From NCBI RefSeq assembly GCF_001428545.1, contig NZ_LMHZ01000017.1, positions 27,828 through 91,827 on the forward strand: DNA of 64,000 nucleotides, given 5' to 3'. This document shows positions 46,414 to 55,364 of this stretch, one piece after another. The notes below the pieces were generated by a model, which saw only the letters and a list, made by a program, of their open reading frames with translations, searched no databases and had not been told where the DNA came from. Source of the DNA: Noviherbaspirillum sp. Root189. GTDB taxonomy: Bacteria > Pseudomonadota > Gammaproteobacteria > Burkholderiales > Burkholderiaceae_D. Each line of letters opens with the position of its first letter. Within the stretch, counting starts at the first letter, position 1. Position numbers and translations under genes: made by a program.

Positions 46414-47760
46414 ATGTCATTTCGAGAAAAACTAAATGCGAGCGCCACCGAACAAGACTTACGAACTGAATCAAGGGCGCCTAGGGACGCATACCAGGCA
46501 TTGAAGAGCCGCATTCATCTGAAGATGCTGGATAAATTTGATTTGTCAGCCTTGGAGACTCTTCCTCCGCAGGCATTACGCCAGGAGATCGCTGGGTTGG
46601 CAGAACGCCTACTTCAGGAAGAGCAAGCGCCGATCAACGACACTGAGCGCCACCTGCTTGTTCGTGATATTCAGCATGAAATGCTTGGATTTGGGCCGTT
46701 GGAATTGCTAATGGCGGACCCTGAGGTTTCAGACATTCTAATCAACTCCTATAACCGCGTATATGTCGAACGTAAGGGGAAACTGGAACTGACGCAAGTT
46801 GCGTTCACCGACGAAAAGCATCTATTGCGGATTATTGACAAGATCGTGTCGCTGGTCGGTCGCCGGATCGACGAGTCCAGTCCGATGGTGGATGCTCGCT
46901 TACCAGATGGCTCACGTGTTAACGCCGTGATTCCTCCCATAGCGCTCGATGGTCCAATGATGTCCATCCGCCGGTTTGCCCACATTCCGCTCAAGATGGA
47001 CAATTTGGTTGAAGACCTCAAGAGCCTGACGCCGGAAATGGCCCGCATGCTCGAAGGGCTATGCAAGGCAAAGATCAACATTTTGATCTCTGGCGGTACT
47101 GGCGCAGGAAAAACCACTTTACTCAATATTTTATCCGGCTTCATCCCAGAATCGGAACGTATAGTCACTATTGAAGATGCAGCGGAACTGCAACTGCAAC
47201 AGCCGCACGTCGTGCGCCTGGAAACGCGCCCAATGAATATCGAGGGGACCGGTGAAATCACCCAGCGCGCGCTTGTGCGAAATGCACTCCGCATGCGCCC
47301 AGACCGAATAGTCATCGGTGAGGTACGTGGCGCCGAAGCAGTCGACATGCTGCAAGCCATGAATACCGGTCATGAAGGTTCACTGACAACTATCCATGCA
47401 AATACGCCCCGGGATGCATTGGCGCGTTTGGAAAATATGATTGGCATGGCAAATCTCAACTTGCCGCACCGAGCTGCGCGGCAGCAGATTGCTTCCGCAA
47501 TTACCGTCGTTCTCCAAGCGCTCCGCCTTCCAGACGGAAAGCGAAAAATCACGAGCATCCAGGAGATCACTGGTATGGAAGGCGATATGATCACTATGCA
47601 AGAAATCTTTTCATTTAAACAAACTGGAATAAGCGGCGACGGTACGGTCGAAGGCTATTTCCAGGCAACGGGAATCCGTCCAAAATTTACTGAACGGCTG
47701 CGGTCCTTTGGTGTTGCGCTGTCAGAGGCGATGTTCGACCCAACAAGAAACTACCAATAA
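46414..47760 (+). CDS. Tad secretion ATPase TadA/CpaF
   Basis: A 448-residue hexameric type II/IV secretion ATPase powering pilus assembly. Walker A is [15 protein letters not shown] (about residues 225-239). Also visible are [20 protein letters not shown] (Walker B), the His-box [19 protein letters not shown], and [15 protein letters not shown]. All catalytic parts are intact. It lies nine bases before tadB. Confidence 0.94.
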   Translation: MSFREKLNASATEQDLRTESRAPRDAYQALKSRIHLKMLDKFDLSALETLPPQALRQEIAGLAERLLQEEQAPINDTERHLLVRDIQHEMLGFGPLELLMADPEVSDILINSYNRVYVERKGKLELTQVAFTDEKHLLRIIDKIVSLVGRRIDESSPMVDARLPDGSRVNAVIPPIALDGPMMSIRRFAHIPLKMDNLVEDLKSLTPEMARMLEGLCKAKINILISGGTGAGKTTLLNILSGFIPESERIVTIEDAAELQLQQPHVVRLETRPMNIEGTGEITQRALVRNALRMRPDRIVIGEVRGAEAVDMLQAMNTGHEGSLTTIHANTPRDALARLENMIGMANLNLPHRAARQQIASAITVVLQALRLPDGKRKITSIQEITGMEGDMITMQEIFSFKQTGISGDGTVEGYFQATGIRPKFTERLRSFGVALSEAMFDPTRNYQ

Positions 47761-47768
47761 GGGACCTT

Positions 47769-48761
47769 ATGTCACAATCAATTGAAAGCAATTCGGCCCT
47801 AATCATTTCGCTATTAGTATTTCTAACGGTCGTTTTACTGCTGGAAGGTCTATACCTCCTATGGAGGAATTACAGAGGGCCGAGGGCTAAAAAAATCGAA
47901 ATGCGACTGAATGCATTGTCCGCCTCATCGAAACGCGTACAGTCGTCGTCAATATTAAAACAACAGACGCTTAGCGACGTACCAGCCCTCGAGCGGTTTC
48001 TATCTTCGATGCCACGAGCGCTCGGATTGCAAGGATTTATTGATCAGTCAGGATTGCAATGGACCGTTTCTCGGTTATTGCTCTCCTGTGCCGCGACCGG
48101 GATCTTTGCTTATTTGGCGGTCACTGCGTTCGCGCACCAAGCGATGCTTACTGCCACACTGATTTCGATCTTCGTTTCCGCTATGCCGTTTCTTTATGTG
48201 TATGCTAAACGTAGCTCTCGTCTAAAAAAGCTTGAACAACAGCTCCCCGACGCAATCGATCTCATCATCCGAGCACTGCGCGCCGGGCATGCATTTTCTT
48301 CGGGTTTGCAGATGATCGGCGAAGAAATGTCTGAGCCGATTGCAGGCGAGTTCAGAATTGTCCATGATGAGATTAGTTTTGGTGTCTCACTGCAGCATGC
48401 ACTGGCAGGCTTAAGCAAAAGAGTACCAATCACTGACCTGCGCTACTTTGTCGTGGCGGTGCTGATCCAGCGAGAGTCTGGCGGCAATCTTACCGAGGTC
48501 CTTGGAAACCTGAGCCGGCTGATCCGTGACCGGTTGAAGCTGTTTGCCAAAGTACGTGTTTTATCTTCCGAAGGGCGGCTATCGGCGTGGGTGCTTGGAG
48601 TGATGCCATTCGTTTTGGCGGCCGTAATGAACCTCGTGAATCCGGACTTTATGTCTCTGTTATGGACCGATCCAATTGGAACCGCCATCATCAAGTATAT
48701 GCTGACGCTGATGGTCATCGGGGTTCTGATACTACGGAATATCATCAAAATTCGGGTATAA
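47769..48761 (+). CDS. Tad inner-membrane protein TadB
   Basis: A 330-residue membrane protein. An N-terminal helix (LIISLLVFLTVVLLLEGLYL), two helices near residues 100-140, and a T2SSF domain (LEQQLPDAIDLIIRALRAGH, SLQHALAGLSKRVPITDLRY, FVVAVLIQRESGGNLTEVLG) lead to two C-terminal helices. It forms the platform with TadC. Confidence 0.92.
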   Translation: MSQSIESNSALIISLLVFLTVVLLLEGLYLLWRNYRGPRAKKIEMRLNALSASSKRVQSSSILKQQTLSDVPALERFLSSMPRALGLQGFIDQSGLQWTVSRLLLSCAATGIFAYLAVTAFAHQAMLTATLISIFVSAMPFLYVYAKRSSRLKKLEQQLPDAIDLIIRALRAGHAFSSGLQMIGEEMSEPIAGEFRIVHDEISFGVSLQHALAGLSKRVPITDLRYFVVAVLIQRESGGNLTEVLGNLSRLIRDRLKLFAKVRVLSSEGRLSAWVLGVMPFVLAAVMNLVNPDFMSLLWTDPIGTAIIKYMLTLMVIGVLILRNIIKIRV

Positions 48762-48776
48762 CAAGGGGCAAGCATC

Positions 48777-49688
48777 ATGATACTACCGGCATTGATTTTT
48801 ATTGCAGTAACGCTGGGATTGGCCGGCATCTTTCTGCTAGTTACGCCGACGAAAACTCAACAGCGAATACGTACGTTGGCAGAACCGGTGAAACATGCGA
48901 ACTGGATTGAAAATGCGGCCAATGTCGTAAAACCTTTTGCCAGGCTTTCGACCCCCGAAGACAATTGGGAGAAGTCGCTGCTCAGAATTAGGTTTATCAA
49001 TGCCGGCATTCGGCACCCGGATGCACGGATAGTCTATTTCGGAATCAAAACATTATTGCCCGTATTATTCGCCGCGGTTGCCTACATCGCAGTCCGGGCG
49101 ATCCCTCAACTCGATGGGCTGATGCTCGCTATGTGGTTAATGTTATCGGCACTTCTTGGCTGTTATCTTCCAAACTTGTATCTCTACTTGCGGATAAAGA
49201 ACCGCAAGCGCGAGATTTTTGAAAACTTTGCAGATGCAGCTGATCTTATGCTCGTATGTGTGGAAGCAGGTCTAGGTTTAGATGCGGCGCTCACCAAAGT
49301 GGCAGACGAAATGAATGCAAAGTCTGTTGCATTAGCAGAAGAAATTCATCTCACCAATCTCGAGATGCGGGCTGGCGGTTCCCGTGAAAAGTCACTGCGC
49401 AATCTGGCGCTCCGTACCGGTATCGAGGAGGTCAGTACATTTGCAACGATGCTTACGCAGGCCGACAAGTTCGGTACCAGTATCGGTGAATCACTTCGAG
49501 TCTTCTCGGACGATCTACGTCACAAACGGCAAACACGTGCTGAAGAGCTCGCTGCAAAAATCCCAACGAAAATGCTGTTCCCACTCGTTGTGTGCATTTT
49601 CCCGTCAATAATTATGGTAATCATGGGGCCTGCAGCTATCCAAGTTGTCAGGACTATATTGCCGATGATCGGCAAAGGGTCCGTTTGA
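48777..49688 (+). CDS. Tad inner-membrane protein TadC
   Basis: A 303-residue membrane protein. The T2SSF domain holds FADAADLMLVCVEAGLGLDA, LRNLALRTGIEEVSTFATML and ADKFGTSIGESLRVFSDDLR, and the end is two helices (MLFPLVVCIFPSIIMVIMGP). It is the last recognisable Tad gene: tadD, usually next, is missing, and IS remnants begin about 260 bp on. Confidence 0.92.
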   Translation: MILPALIFIAVTLGLAGIFLLVTPTKTQQRIRTLAEPVKHANWIENAANVVKPFARLSTPEDNWEKSLLRIRFINAGIRHPDARIVYFGIKTLLPVLFAAVAYIAVRAIPQLDGLMLAMWLMLSALLGCYLPNLYLYLRIKNRKREIFENFADAADLMLVCVEAGLGLDAALTKVADEMNAKSVALAEEIHLTNLEMRAGGSREKSLRNLALRTGIEEVSTFATMLTQADKFGTSIGESLRVFSDDLRHKRQTRAEELAAKIPTKMLFPLVVCIFPSIIMVIMGPAAIQVVRTILPMIGKGSV

Positions 49689-49906
49689 AAACGATTCTCC
49701 TCGTACACTATGAGGAACTGAAACAGGAGTTCGAACAGGGCGTTATGAAGGACATAGCTAGTGTGGTTTCCATCGTCCTGCATCGCGGCATTTGGCTGCT
49801 TATGGCTTTACGCTTGCGCAACGGTGTCGTCAAAAAAAGGGCAAGGGAGGGCCGGCTGCCTTGCTTAGCCAAAAGTTACCGCCCATGCGTGCCAGTGAGC
49901 GCGTAA
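49685..49906 (+). CDS. Short frame coupled to tadC, uncertain
   Basis: A 73-codon frame with TTG overlapping the tadC stop (TTGA). The product starts MKTILLVHYEELKQEFEQGV and has one weakly hydrophobic stretch (VSIVLHRGIWLLMALRL). I recognise no family. It may be a real small protein, a remnant of a downstream Tad gene, or chance. Confidence 0.2.
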   Translation: MKTILLVHYEELKQEFEQGVMKDIASVVSIVLHRGIWLLMALRLRNGVVKKRAREGRLPCLAKSYRPCVPVSA

Positions 49907-49944
49907 CGTCATGTCCCTGACGCCATCCGATCGCTGCGTTTATT

Positions 49945-50225
49945 CGTGACGGATGTACTTGAGCAGTTAAATACGGAACGAGTAACGCCGATCACGATCC
50001 GGCAGGTTAAATACCTCAACAATATCGTCGAGCAGGATCATCGCGCGGTCAAATGAATCACCCGGATGATGCTGGGTTTCAAATCGTTTCGAGCCACCCA
50101 AGCCGTCATCGCCGGCATTGAGTTGATGCATATGATTCGAAGGCCAGTTCATGATGAAAGGCTGCGCCGGGATGTCGTTTGCCGACCAGTTTTACGCGTT
50201 GGCAGAAGAAGTCCGTCCAGCGTAA
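49945..50225 (+). pseudogene. IS6-family transposase, C-terminal remnant
   Basis: The frame reads VLEQLNTERVTPITIRQVKY, LNNIVEQDHRAVK, stop, ITRMMLGFKSFRATQAVIAG, IELMHMIR, then a one-base frameshift into MKGCAGMSFADQFYALAEEV. This matches the C-terminal third of IS6-type DDE transposases, including the catalytic Glu region (VEQDHRAVKR). A nonsense codon replaces the Arg after HRAVK. The relic ends with its stop at 50225. Confidence 0.75.
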
Positions 50226-50432
50226 GGATTGGGCAAACTTGTCGCACCATCGACGGATCGTCTCCTAATTGACCGTCACGCCGCGCTCGAAGAGCAGATC
50301 TTCGATATCACGCAAACTCAGCTGAAAACGTAAATACCAGCGCACGCCGCAACTGATGACGGCGCAGGGGCTTGGGTTTCTTCATCGAACAATTTTTCCA
50401 GCATTGTTCGTTAATGTGACAACGCAGCCGTC
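50226..50432 (-). pseudogene. IS6-family transposase, N-terminal remnant, opposite orientation
   Basis: On the minus strand the frame reads VRWYLRFQLSLRDIEDLLFE, RGVTVN, stop, ETIRRWCDKFAQ, matching the N-terminal helix-turn-helix of IS6-type transposases. The start region (MKKPKPLR at 50385) is in another frame. An IS-end-like sequence lies at 50407-50425. It abuts the C-terminal remnant on the plus strand directly. Confidence 0.7.
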
Positions 50433-50436
50433 CCCA

Positions 50437-51783
50437 CTATCGCACAAAACTTACTTTGTCAAAAGGCTCCATTGCATGCTCAAGCTTTTTTACTTGCTCA
50501 CGCATACTTTCGGCGGCTGACGATGTCTGACCTACTAAGGCATTGTTTTCCTGGGTGACCAGTTTCATTTCACGTACGATCTGGTTGACGCCGTCAATGC
50601 CATGCTGTTGTTCTTCACTTGCAGCAGCGATTTCTCCCATAATGCTGGCGACTTGCTTAACCGAGCTTACAATTCGTTCCATCGTCTGTCCAGCATCATC
50701 GACGAGTCTTGCTCCATTTTCGACCTTATTGACTGAGTCGCTAATAAGGTTCTTTATCTCGCTCGCAGCGATTGCACTACGCTGAGCGAGACTTCGAACT
50801 TCGGCAGCAACAACCGCAAATCCGCGTCCTTGTTCACCTGCTCGCGCCGCTTCGACGGCGGCATTCAGGGAAAGAATATTGGTCTGAAACGCTATACCAT
50901 CTATCACGCTTATGATGTCAACGATCTTGTGTGAACTTGCTTTAATCGCGCCCATGGTCCCGACCACCTGCGTTACAACGTCCCCGCCGGCCTGTGCAAC
51001 AGTCGACGCAGTTACAACCAAATTGTTTGCTTGTATTGCATTTTCTGCATTTTGTTTGACCGTTCTGGTAAGTGCCTCCATCGCATTTTCGGTTGATACC
51101 AAACTTGTGGACTGCGTTTCTGTGCGAGTGGTCAAATTGGCGCTGCTTATCGCAACGGCCTGCGACACCTGAGCCATCGTTCGCATACCGTCGCGGACGT
51201 TTGTGGCAGTGGTTCGCATTGTGTCGAGGGCACCGTGTAGCATGCGACTGCTTTCGGTCACCATCGTCGATTCTCTATGCAGCAAAATTGCGAGATAGGA
51301 CAGCACCGCTGTTTCCACGACCACATACGTGGCATGCACAAGAACGATGTCAAGTCCGGGATGCGTGAAGCAGAAGGTGGGATACCCCCACTTTTGGAGA
51401 TAGCTGAAACTGAAATGATGAACAGCAGCGACTGTTGCTCCGGCAACGATGACACGCCAGTCCTGATAACAAAGCAAAAAGGCTAGCATGACAAAAATGC
51501 CAAAGTGCAGCTCCGTCATGCCATGTGCTTGGTGAATGTGCAACGCGCAAAACATGATCAGTGCACTCGCCACACAAAGTCGAGTGGCGAGCGCGCCAGG
51601 CGCAAAAGATATTAGTATCGTTGGGACCAGAGCGAGGGGCAGCCCAATAAGAAGGGCTATAGAGAATGTATCATGCCACCTAGATAATGCTAGTGAAACA
51701 AAAAACAACATCCAGAGCAGTGGTAGAAATAGTTTGTCAGCTCGAATGTGCTCTTTCTGTCTTGTGGATTGGTGCTGACTCAT
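50437..51783 (-). CDS. Methyl-accepting chemotaxis protein with multi-span membrane input domain
   Basis: A 448-residue chemoreceptor. The N-terminal half (about residues 20-175) consists of six or so membrane helices ([50 protein letters not shown]) without an evident periplasmic sensor or HAMP domain. The signalling half has [40 protein letters not shown] and [14 protein letters not shown], the kinase-control hairpin tip. It may sense membrane or energy state. It stands alone between IS6 remnants and might be cargo. Confidence 0.92.
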   Translation of the reverse strand: MSQHQSTRQKEHIRADKLFLPLLWMLFFVSLALSRWHDTFSIALLIGLPLALVPTILISFAPGALATRLCVASALIMFCALHIHQAHGMTELHFGIFVMLAFLLCYQDWRVIVAGATVAAVHHFSFSYLQKWGYPTFCFTHPGLDIVLVHATYVVVETAVLSYLAILLHRESTMVTESSRMLHGALDTMRTTATNVRDGMRTMAQVSQAVAISSANLTTRTETQSTSLVSTENAMEALTRTVKQNAENAIQANNLVVTASTVAQAGGDVVTQVVGTMGAIKASSHKIVDIISVIDGIAFQTNILSLNAAVEAARAGEQGRGFAVVAAEVRSLAQRSAIAASEIKNLISDSVNKVENGARLVDDAGQTMERIVSSVKQVASIMGEIAAASEEQQHGIDGVNQIVREMKLVTQENNALVGQTSSAAESMREQVKKLEHAMEPFDKVSFVR

Positions 51784-52559
51784 TTTCGAAAGCCTGTTCT
51801 TTTCTTAAGTAACCTATAGATGGCTGTCATGGCACTTTCCACTAAGCCTAAGGCAAGACTAACTATATGTATCCCGTTACAAACCCGATTGATATTACGT
51901 TGCATAGGGGAATGTTGCATCCCATATTAATGGGAAATGCACGGTGAGGGCGCGACGTCGTGATGGCAAAAGCACGGCAGCCCCGAACAAATTCGGAGTT
52001 TGTTTGGATCGTGTCGTATCCGAAACGTTTCGGCATTTACCGCCTTGACGACAAACGGCTTCGGGCAACCTATGTCGTCTAAAAGAAGGCCTGTCTTTTT
52101 GGACCTAAAGCTGCCTGCAATTGATGACCTAGTAATTCTCACGACAAGCCCGTCTGCACCACCACTGAATGATTTGCACAAAGACGCTTATAGCCCAACT
52201 GACGATACTTTTAACGATAGCCACATTCGCCCGGATAGCATTAGGGCGTGTCATTAATAAAGTTATATGTCACAAATTCTGGTGTGTTTTATGTCTAATG
52301 CCACGATGACGCGAGCACAGAACAACGTTAGTAACGGGCTGCCGACTCAGCGTTATCTTGAAAACGAGTGCCAGAACGACTCGGAAGATTCAAAACGGCG
52401 TCCCATCCAATTTGTCGCTGTGCGCCAAACTTTTTCTCGATTTAGATAAGTAGTTTCTAAGCCTGTTTCACTTTTCCAACGCTCCCATGAATATGGGGAG
52501 GCATCCAATAAAGGTTTACGGTCTACTTGTGGTTTGTTTAAGCACACAAAATAGAAGAT
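51784..52559. other. Intergenic region without a supported gene
   Basis: Several short frames exist (for example 39 codons from 51963, starting MAKARQPRTNSEFVWIVSYP) but none has a ribosome site or family likeness. No insertion-sequence trace was recognised here. Confidence 0.4.
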
Positions 52560-53150
52560 ATGCAAAAACACACGCTGTTTTCATTCGGGTTGGCTCTCGC
52601 GCTTGTTGGCGGAGGTGTTTTTCTGCTCAATAACTCGATGTCTGGCTTTTGGCAGCCATCCGAAGATGCACCTGCGAGTTCGACAAACGAAGCGAACTCC
52701 GTTATTTCAATCCGTGAACCCGTTAATGCGGCATTACCGGACCAGCCAAAACGAGCATCACTCGATGAGCGCTCTGCCGCGGGCGGCATGATCAATAAAT
52801 GTCTCATTGAAGAAAAAACAGTCTACGTTGACCAAAAGTGCCCGACTGGCGCTACTGCTCAAGAGATTCACCTTTACGACACCGCAGGTGTTATCAGTCC
52901 GCCAAAAGCGGACCTTCAGGTCCTTACTGTACAGCGCAAAGCAGCCGAGGCAGAAGAGCACCAGGCGGGGCGTAATCAAGTGGTGACCGTAGGCGCATCC
53001 CAGTCAAAATCGAACCAATGTGCCTTCCTCGACCGGCATGTCGAGTACTTAGATTCGATGGCACGACAACCGCAGTCTGGTTCCACGCAAGATTGGATTA
53101 GAGACGAAAAATCTAAGACCCGGGACCGACAGGCTTCCCTTGGTTGCTAA
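52560..53150 (+). CDS. DUF4124-like secreted or membrane-anchored protein
   Basis: A 196-residue protein. One N-terminal hydrophobic helix (LFSFGLALALVGGGVFLL) is followed by a linker and a DUF4124-like stretch (INKCLIEEKTVYVDQKCPTG). The C-terminal segment CAFLDRHVEYLDSMARQPQS has regularly spaced residues seen in betaproteobacterial proteins of this kind and closes with Cys196. Four Cys could form disulfides. Function unknown; no operon partner. Confidence 0.6.
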   Translation: MQKHTLFSFGLALALVGGGVFLLNNSMSGFWQPSEDAPASSTNEANSVISIREPVNAALPDQPKRASLDERSAAGGMINKCLIEEKTVYVDQKCPTGATAQEIHLYDTAGVISPPKADLQVLTVQRKAAEAEEHQAGRNQVVTVGASQSKSNQCAFLDRHVEYLDSMARQPQSGSTQDWIRDEKSKTRDRQASLGC

Positions 53151-53159
53151 ATAGTCATT

Positions 53160-53502
53160 AGATTTATGCGGGAGGCGTCTGATAGTCGCCAGCACAATGA
53201 GGTCCGGTACTAGCTCTAGTCAATATCCCTGGAGTTGCCCCTATTAAATCGGACACCCTACGGCTAATTGGGCGCGGATGATGATCCGCTTGGGTTTCCC
53301 GGACCAATCCGAGGGCGAGTTTTCGGCGTTGTGATCCGCTTGGCTTGATCTTGGCTTGCCGAGTGACCACTATCTTGCGGCGCTTGGGCAGCTTGGAGCG
53401 TAGCTGCAGTTGTTCTTCGCTATAGAGTCGGTACATCTGGTTCTTGCCAAGCTGCCAGCCTTCGCGCTTGAGCAGTACGTGGATGCGCCGATAGCCGTAA
53501 CA
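53160..53502 (-). pseudogene. IS3-family OrfB transposase remnant
   Basis: The minus strand encodes CYGYRRIHVLLKREGWQLGK, NQMYRLYSEEQLQLRSKLPK and RRKIVVTRQAKIKPSG, a typical part of IS3 OrfB before its first catalytic Asp. After SG the likeness stops. A 12-bp direct repeat (TGATCCGCTTGG) near 53281 and 53333 marks the broken end. No complete element remains. Confidence 0.72.
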
Positions 53503-53745
53503 GCGCTGTCACGTTAATGAATCAGGAACACAGTGAGAGCTGGTCCAATCAATGCTCAAAAAGCAGTGCACGGATTTTGGGCGAGACCAATGATCTGATG
53601 AGCGCTTGGCGGCTACCGTGACGCGGCGCTTTTGCAGCAGGATATCAAGCTCGGCTCCATGCTGATCGACGGCGCGCCACAGCAGGAAAGGTTCCCTGCC
53701 GATGTTGACGAACACTTCGGTATCCTGAGTTTCAGGACGATGTTA
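53503..53745 (-). pseudogene. IS6-family transposase, central remnant with IS end
   Basis: The minus-strand frame reads TEVFVNIGREPFLLWRAVDQ and HGAELDILLQKRR, the region around the first catalytic Asp and the AVDQ-LDILLQ motif of IS6-type transposases. It decays after KRSSDHWSR. At 53503-53521 a sequence matching the IS end at 50407-50425 in 16 of 19 positions (inverted) marks the boundary. Confidence 0.7.
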
Positions 53746-53755
53746 ATCCGCCGCT

Positions 53756-55354
53756 CTAATCCGAACGCCGGGCGGCCAGGAAGTGGCGTACCACGGGCTT
53801 CCCCTCACCCCGGTGAAAGCGCATAACCTCGGCCTGGATATCGGCATCGGCGCGGGACACCCTTTGATGCTGGCGCAGGTGCTCGGCCCACGATTCGACC
53901 TCAAACCATTCGAGCATCAGGCCGGGGGCGGCCACGTCTTCCGCGATTCCCCAGGCATAGGCGCCGTCGCGCCGCCGTTCAGCCGACAAGCGCGTGACTG
54001 CGGCGATGAAGGCCGCGCGCTCAACGGGCTCGATACGGTACTCGATCTGGATCAGCACCGGACCGCGATCGTACTCGACGGGTTCCGCCGTCAGCGGTTC
54101 GGGCCAGTAGTTGGAGGGCGTCAGGTCGGCTTCGCCGCGAGGCAGCTTGAGCCGGTGCGCGGCCAGTCCGGCCAGTACCAGTCCCACTGCGCCGACCTGC
54201 AATGTGTAGGGCACGCCGATCCCTTGCGCCACTGCGCCCCAGCCCAGGCTGCCCGCCGTCATGGCGCCGTTGAACACGGTGAGGTACACCGCCAGCGAGC
54301 GCCCGCGCACCCAGTTGGGCAGGATGGACTGCGCCACGCCATTGAGCGTGGTCAGCGCGGTGATCCATGCCGCCCCCAGGAGCAACAACGCGATCACCGC
54401 CGCCCATTGCGGCGGCGCGAAGGACAGGAAGGCCATCACCGTGGCCGTGACCATGGCTGCCGCCAGCAGCAGCCCATCGGCGTTCAGGCGGGCACGCAGC
54501 TTGGGCATGACAACTGCGCCGCCGATCGCACCCAGGCCGACCGCGCCGAGCAGGATGCCGTAAAAGCCGGCGCCGCCGCCGAGCAGCTGGCGCGCCAGGA
54601 GCGGCAGCAGCGCCCAGACCGAACTCGCCAGCGCGAAGAAGACGAAGGCGCGCGCCAGCACGACGTGCAGTTCGCGGCTGGCGCGAGCGTAGCGCAGGCC
54701 GGCGCGGAAGGCGCCCAGGAAACGTTCGGACAGGGCGTCCTGCGCGGCTGGTGGTCGCCGCCACCAGAGCAACGCGGCGATGACAAACACGTAGCTGATG
54801 ACGTCGATGCCGTAGGTGAAGGCGGCACCCAGGGTGGACAGAATCAGTCCGCCCAGGGCCGGACCGGTCGCACGCGCGATGTTGATGCCCAGCGAGTTGA
54901 GCGCCACTGCGCCCTTGAGGTCCTTTTTTTCCACCAGCTCAGGCACGATGGCCTGCCAAGTTGGTCCCATCAGCGCCGCACCGACGCCGCCGAGGAACGT
55001 CAAGGCCACGAGCGAAGTGATCGATTGCAGGCCTGCGGCCGACAGCAGCATCAGGCCGATGCTTGCGCAGGCCATCAGCACCTGAATGCCGATCAGGAAT
55101 TTGCGCCGGTCAAGGATGTCGGCCAGGACGCCCGCAGGAATCGCCAGCAGGAATACCGGCAGCGTGGCGGCCGCCTGCACCATCGCCACTGCCGCAGGCG
55201 AAGGCGACAGGTCGGTCATGATCCATGCGCTGGCGACGTCGCGGATGAAACTACCGGTGTTTCCGATCACCGTTGCCGCCCACAGCACGGCAAACAGCGT
55301 CTGACGCAAGGGCGCGAAGCTGCCGCCTGTCGATGTTTGTGCGTTTGGCGCCAT
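53756..55354 (-). CDS. MFS exporter of the EntS/MFS_3 type
   Basis: A 532-residue major facilitator protein. Twelve helices run to about residue 410 (WAATVIGNTGSFIRDVASAW, LPVFLLAIPAGVLADILDRR, GPTWQAIVPELVEKKDLKGA). A soluble C-terminal domain (YRIEPVERAAFIAAVTRLSA, RDGAYAWGIAEDVA) resembles a dimeric alpha-beta barrel and is typical of this subgroup. ATG at 55354 has AAGGAG upstream. It is the last gene of a GC-rich operon; substrate unknown, probably a small metabolite or xenobiotic. Confidence 0.87.
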   Translation of the reverse strand: MAPNAQTSTGGSFAPLRQTLFAVLWAATVIGNTGSFIRDVASAWIMTDLSPSPAAVAMVQAAATLPVFLLAIPAGVLADILDRRKFLIGIQVLMACASIGLMLLSAAGLQSITSLVALTFLGGVGAALMGPTWQAIVPELVEKKDLKGAVALNSLGINIARATGPALGGLILSTLGAAFTYGIDVISYVFVIAALLWWRRPPAAQDALSERFLGAFRAGLRYARASRELHVVLARAFVFFALASSVWALLPLLARQLLGGGAGFYGILLGAVGLGAIGGAVVMPKLRARLNADGLLLAAAMVTATVMAFLSFAPPQWAAVIALLLLGAAWITALTTLNGVAQSILPNWVRGRSLAVYLTVFNGAMTAGSLGWGAVAQGIGVPYTLQVGAVGLVLAGLAAHRLKLPRGEADLTPSNYWPEPLTAEPVEYDRGPVLIQIEYRIEPVERAAFIAAVTRLSAERRRDGAYAWGIAEDVAAPGLMLEWFEVESWAEHLRQHQRVSRADADIQAEVMRFHRGEGKPVVRHFLAARRSD

Positions 55355-55364
55355 GGGGATCTCC

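Noticed and set aside
51963-52082. 39-codon frame in the gap after the chemoreceptor
   Set aside because: No ribosome site and no family likeness; too short to support.
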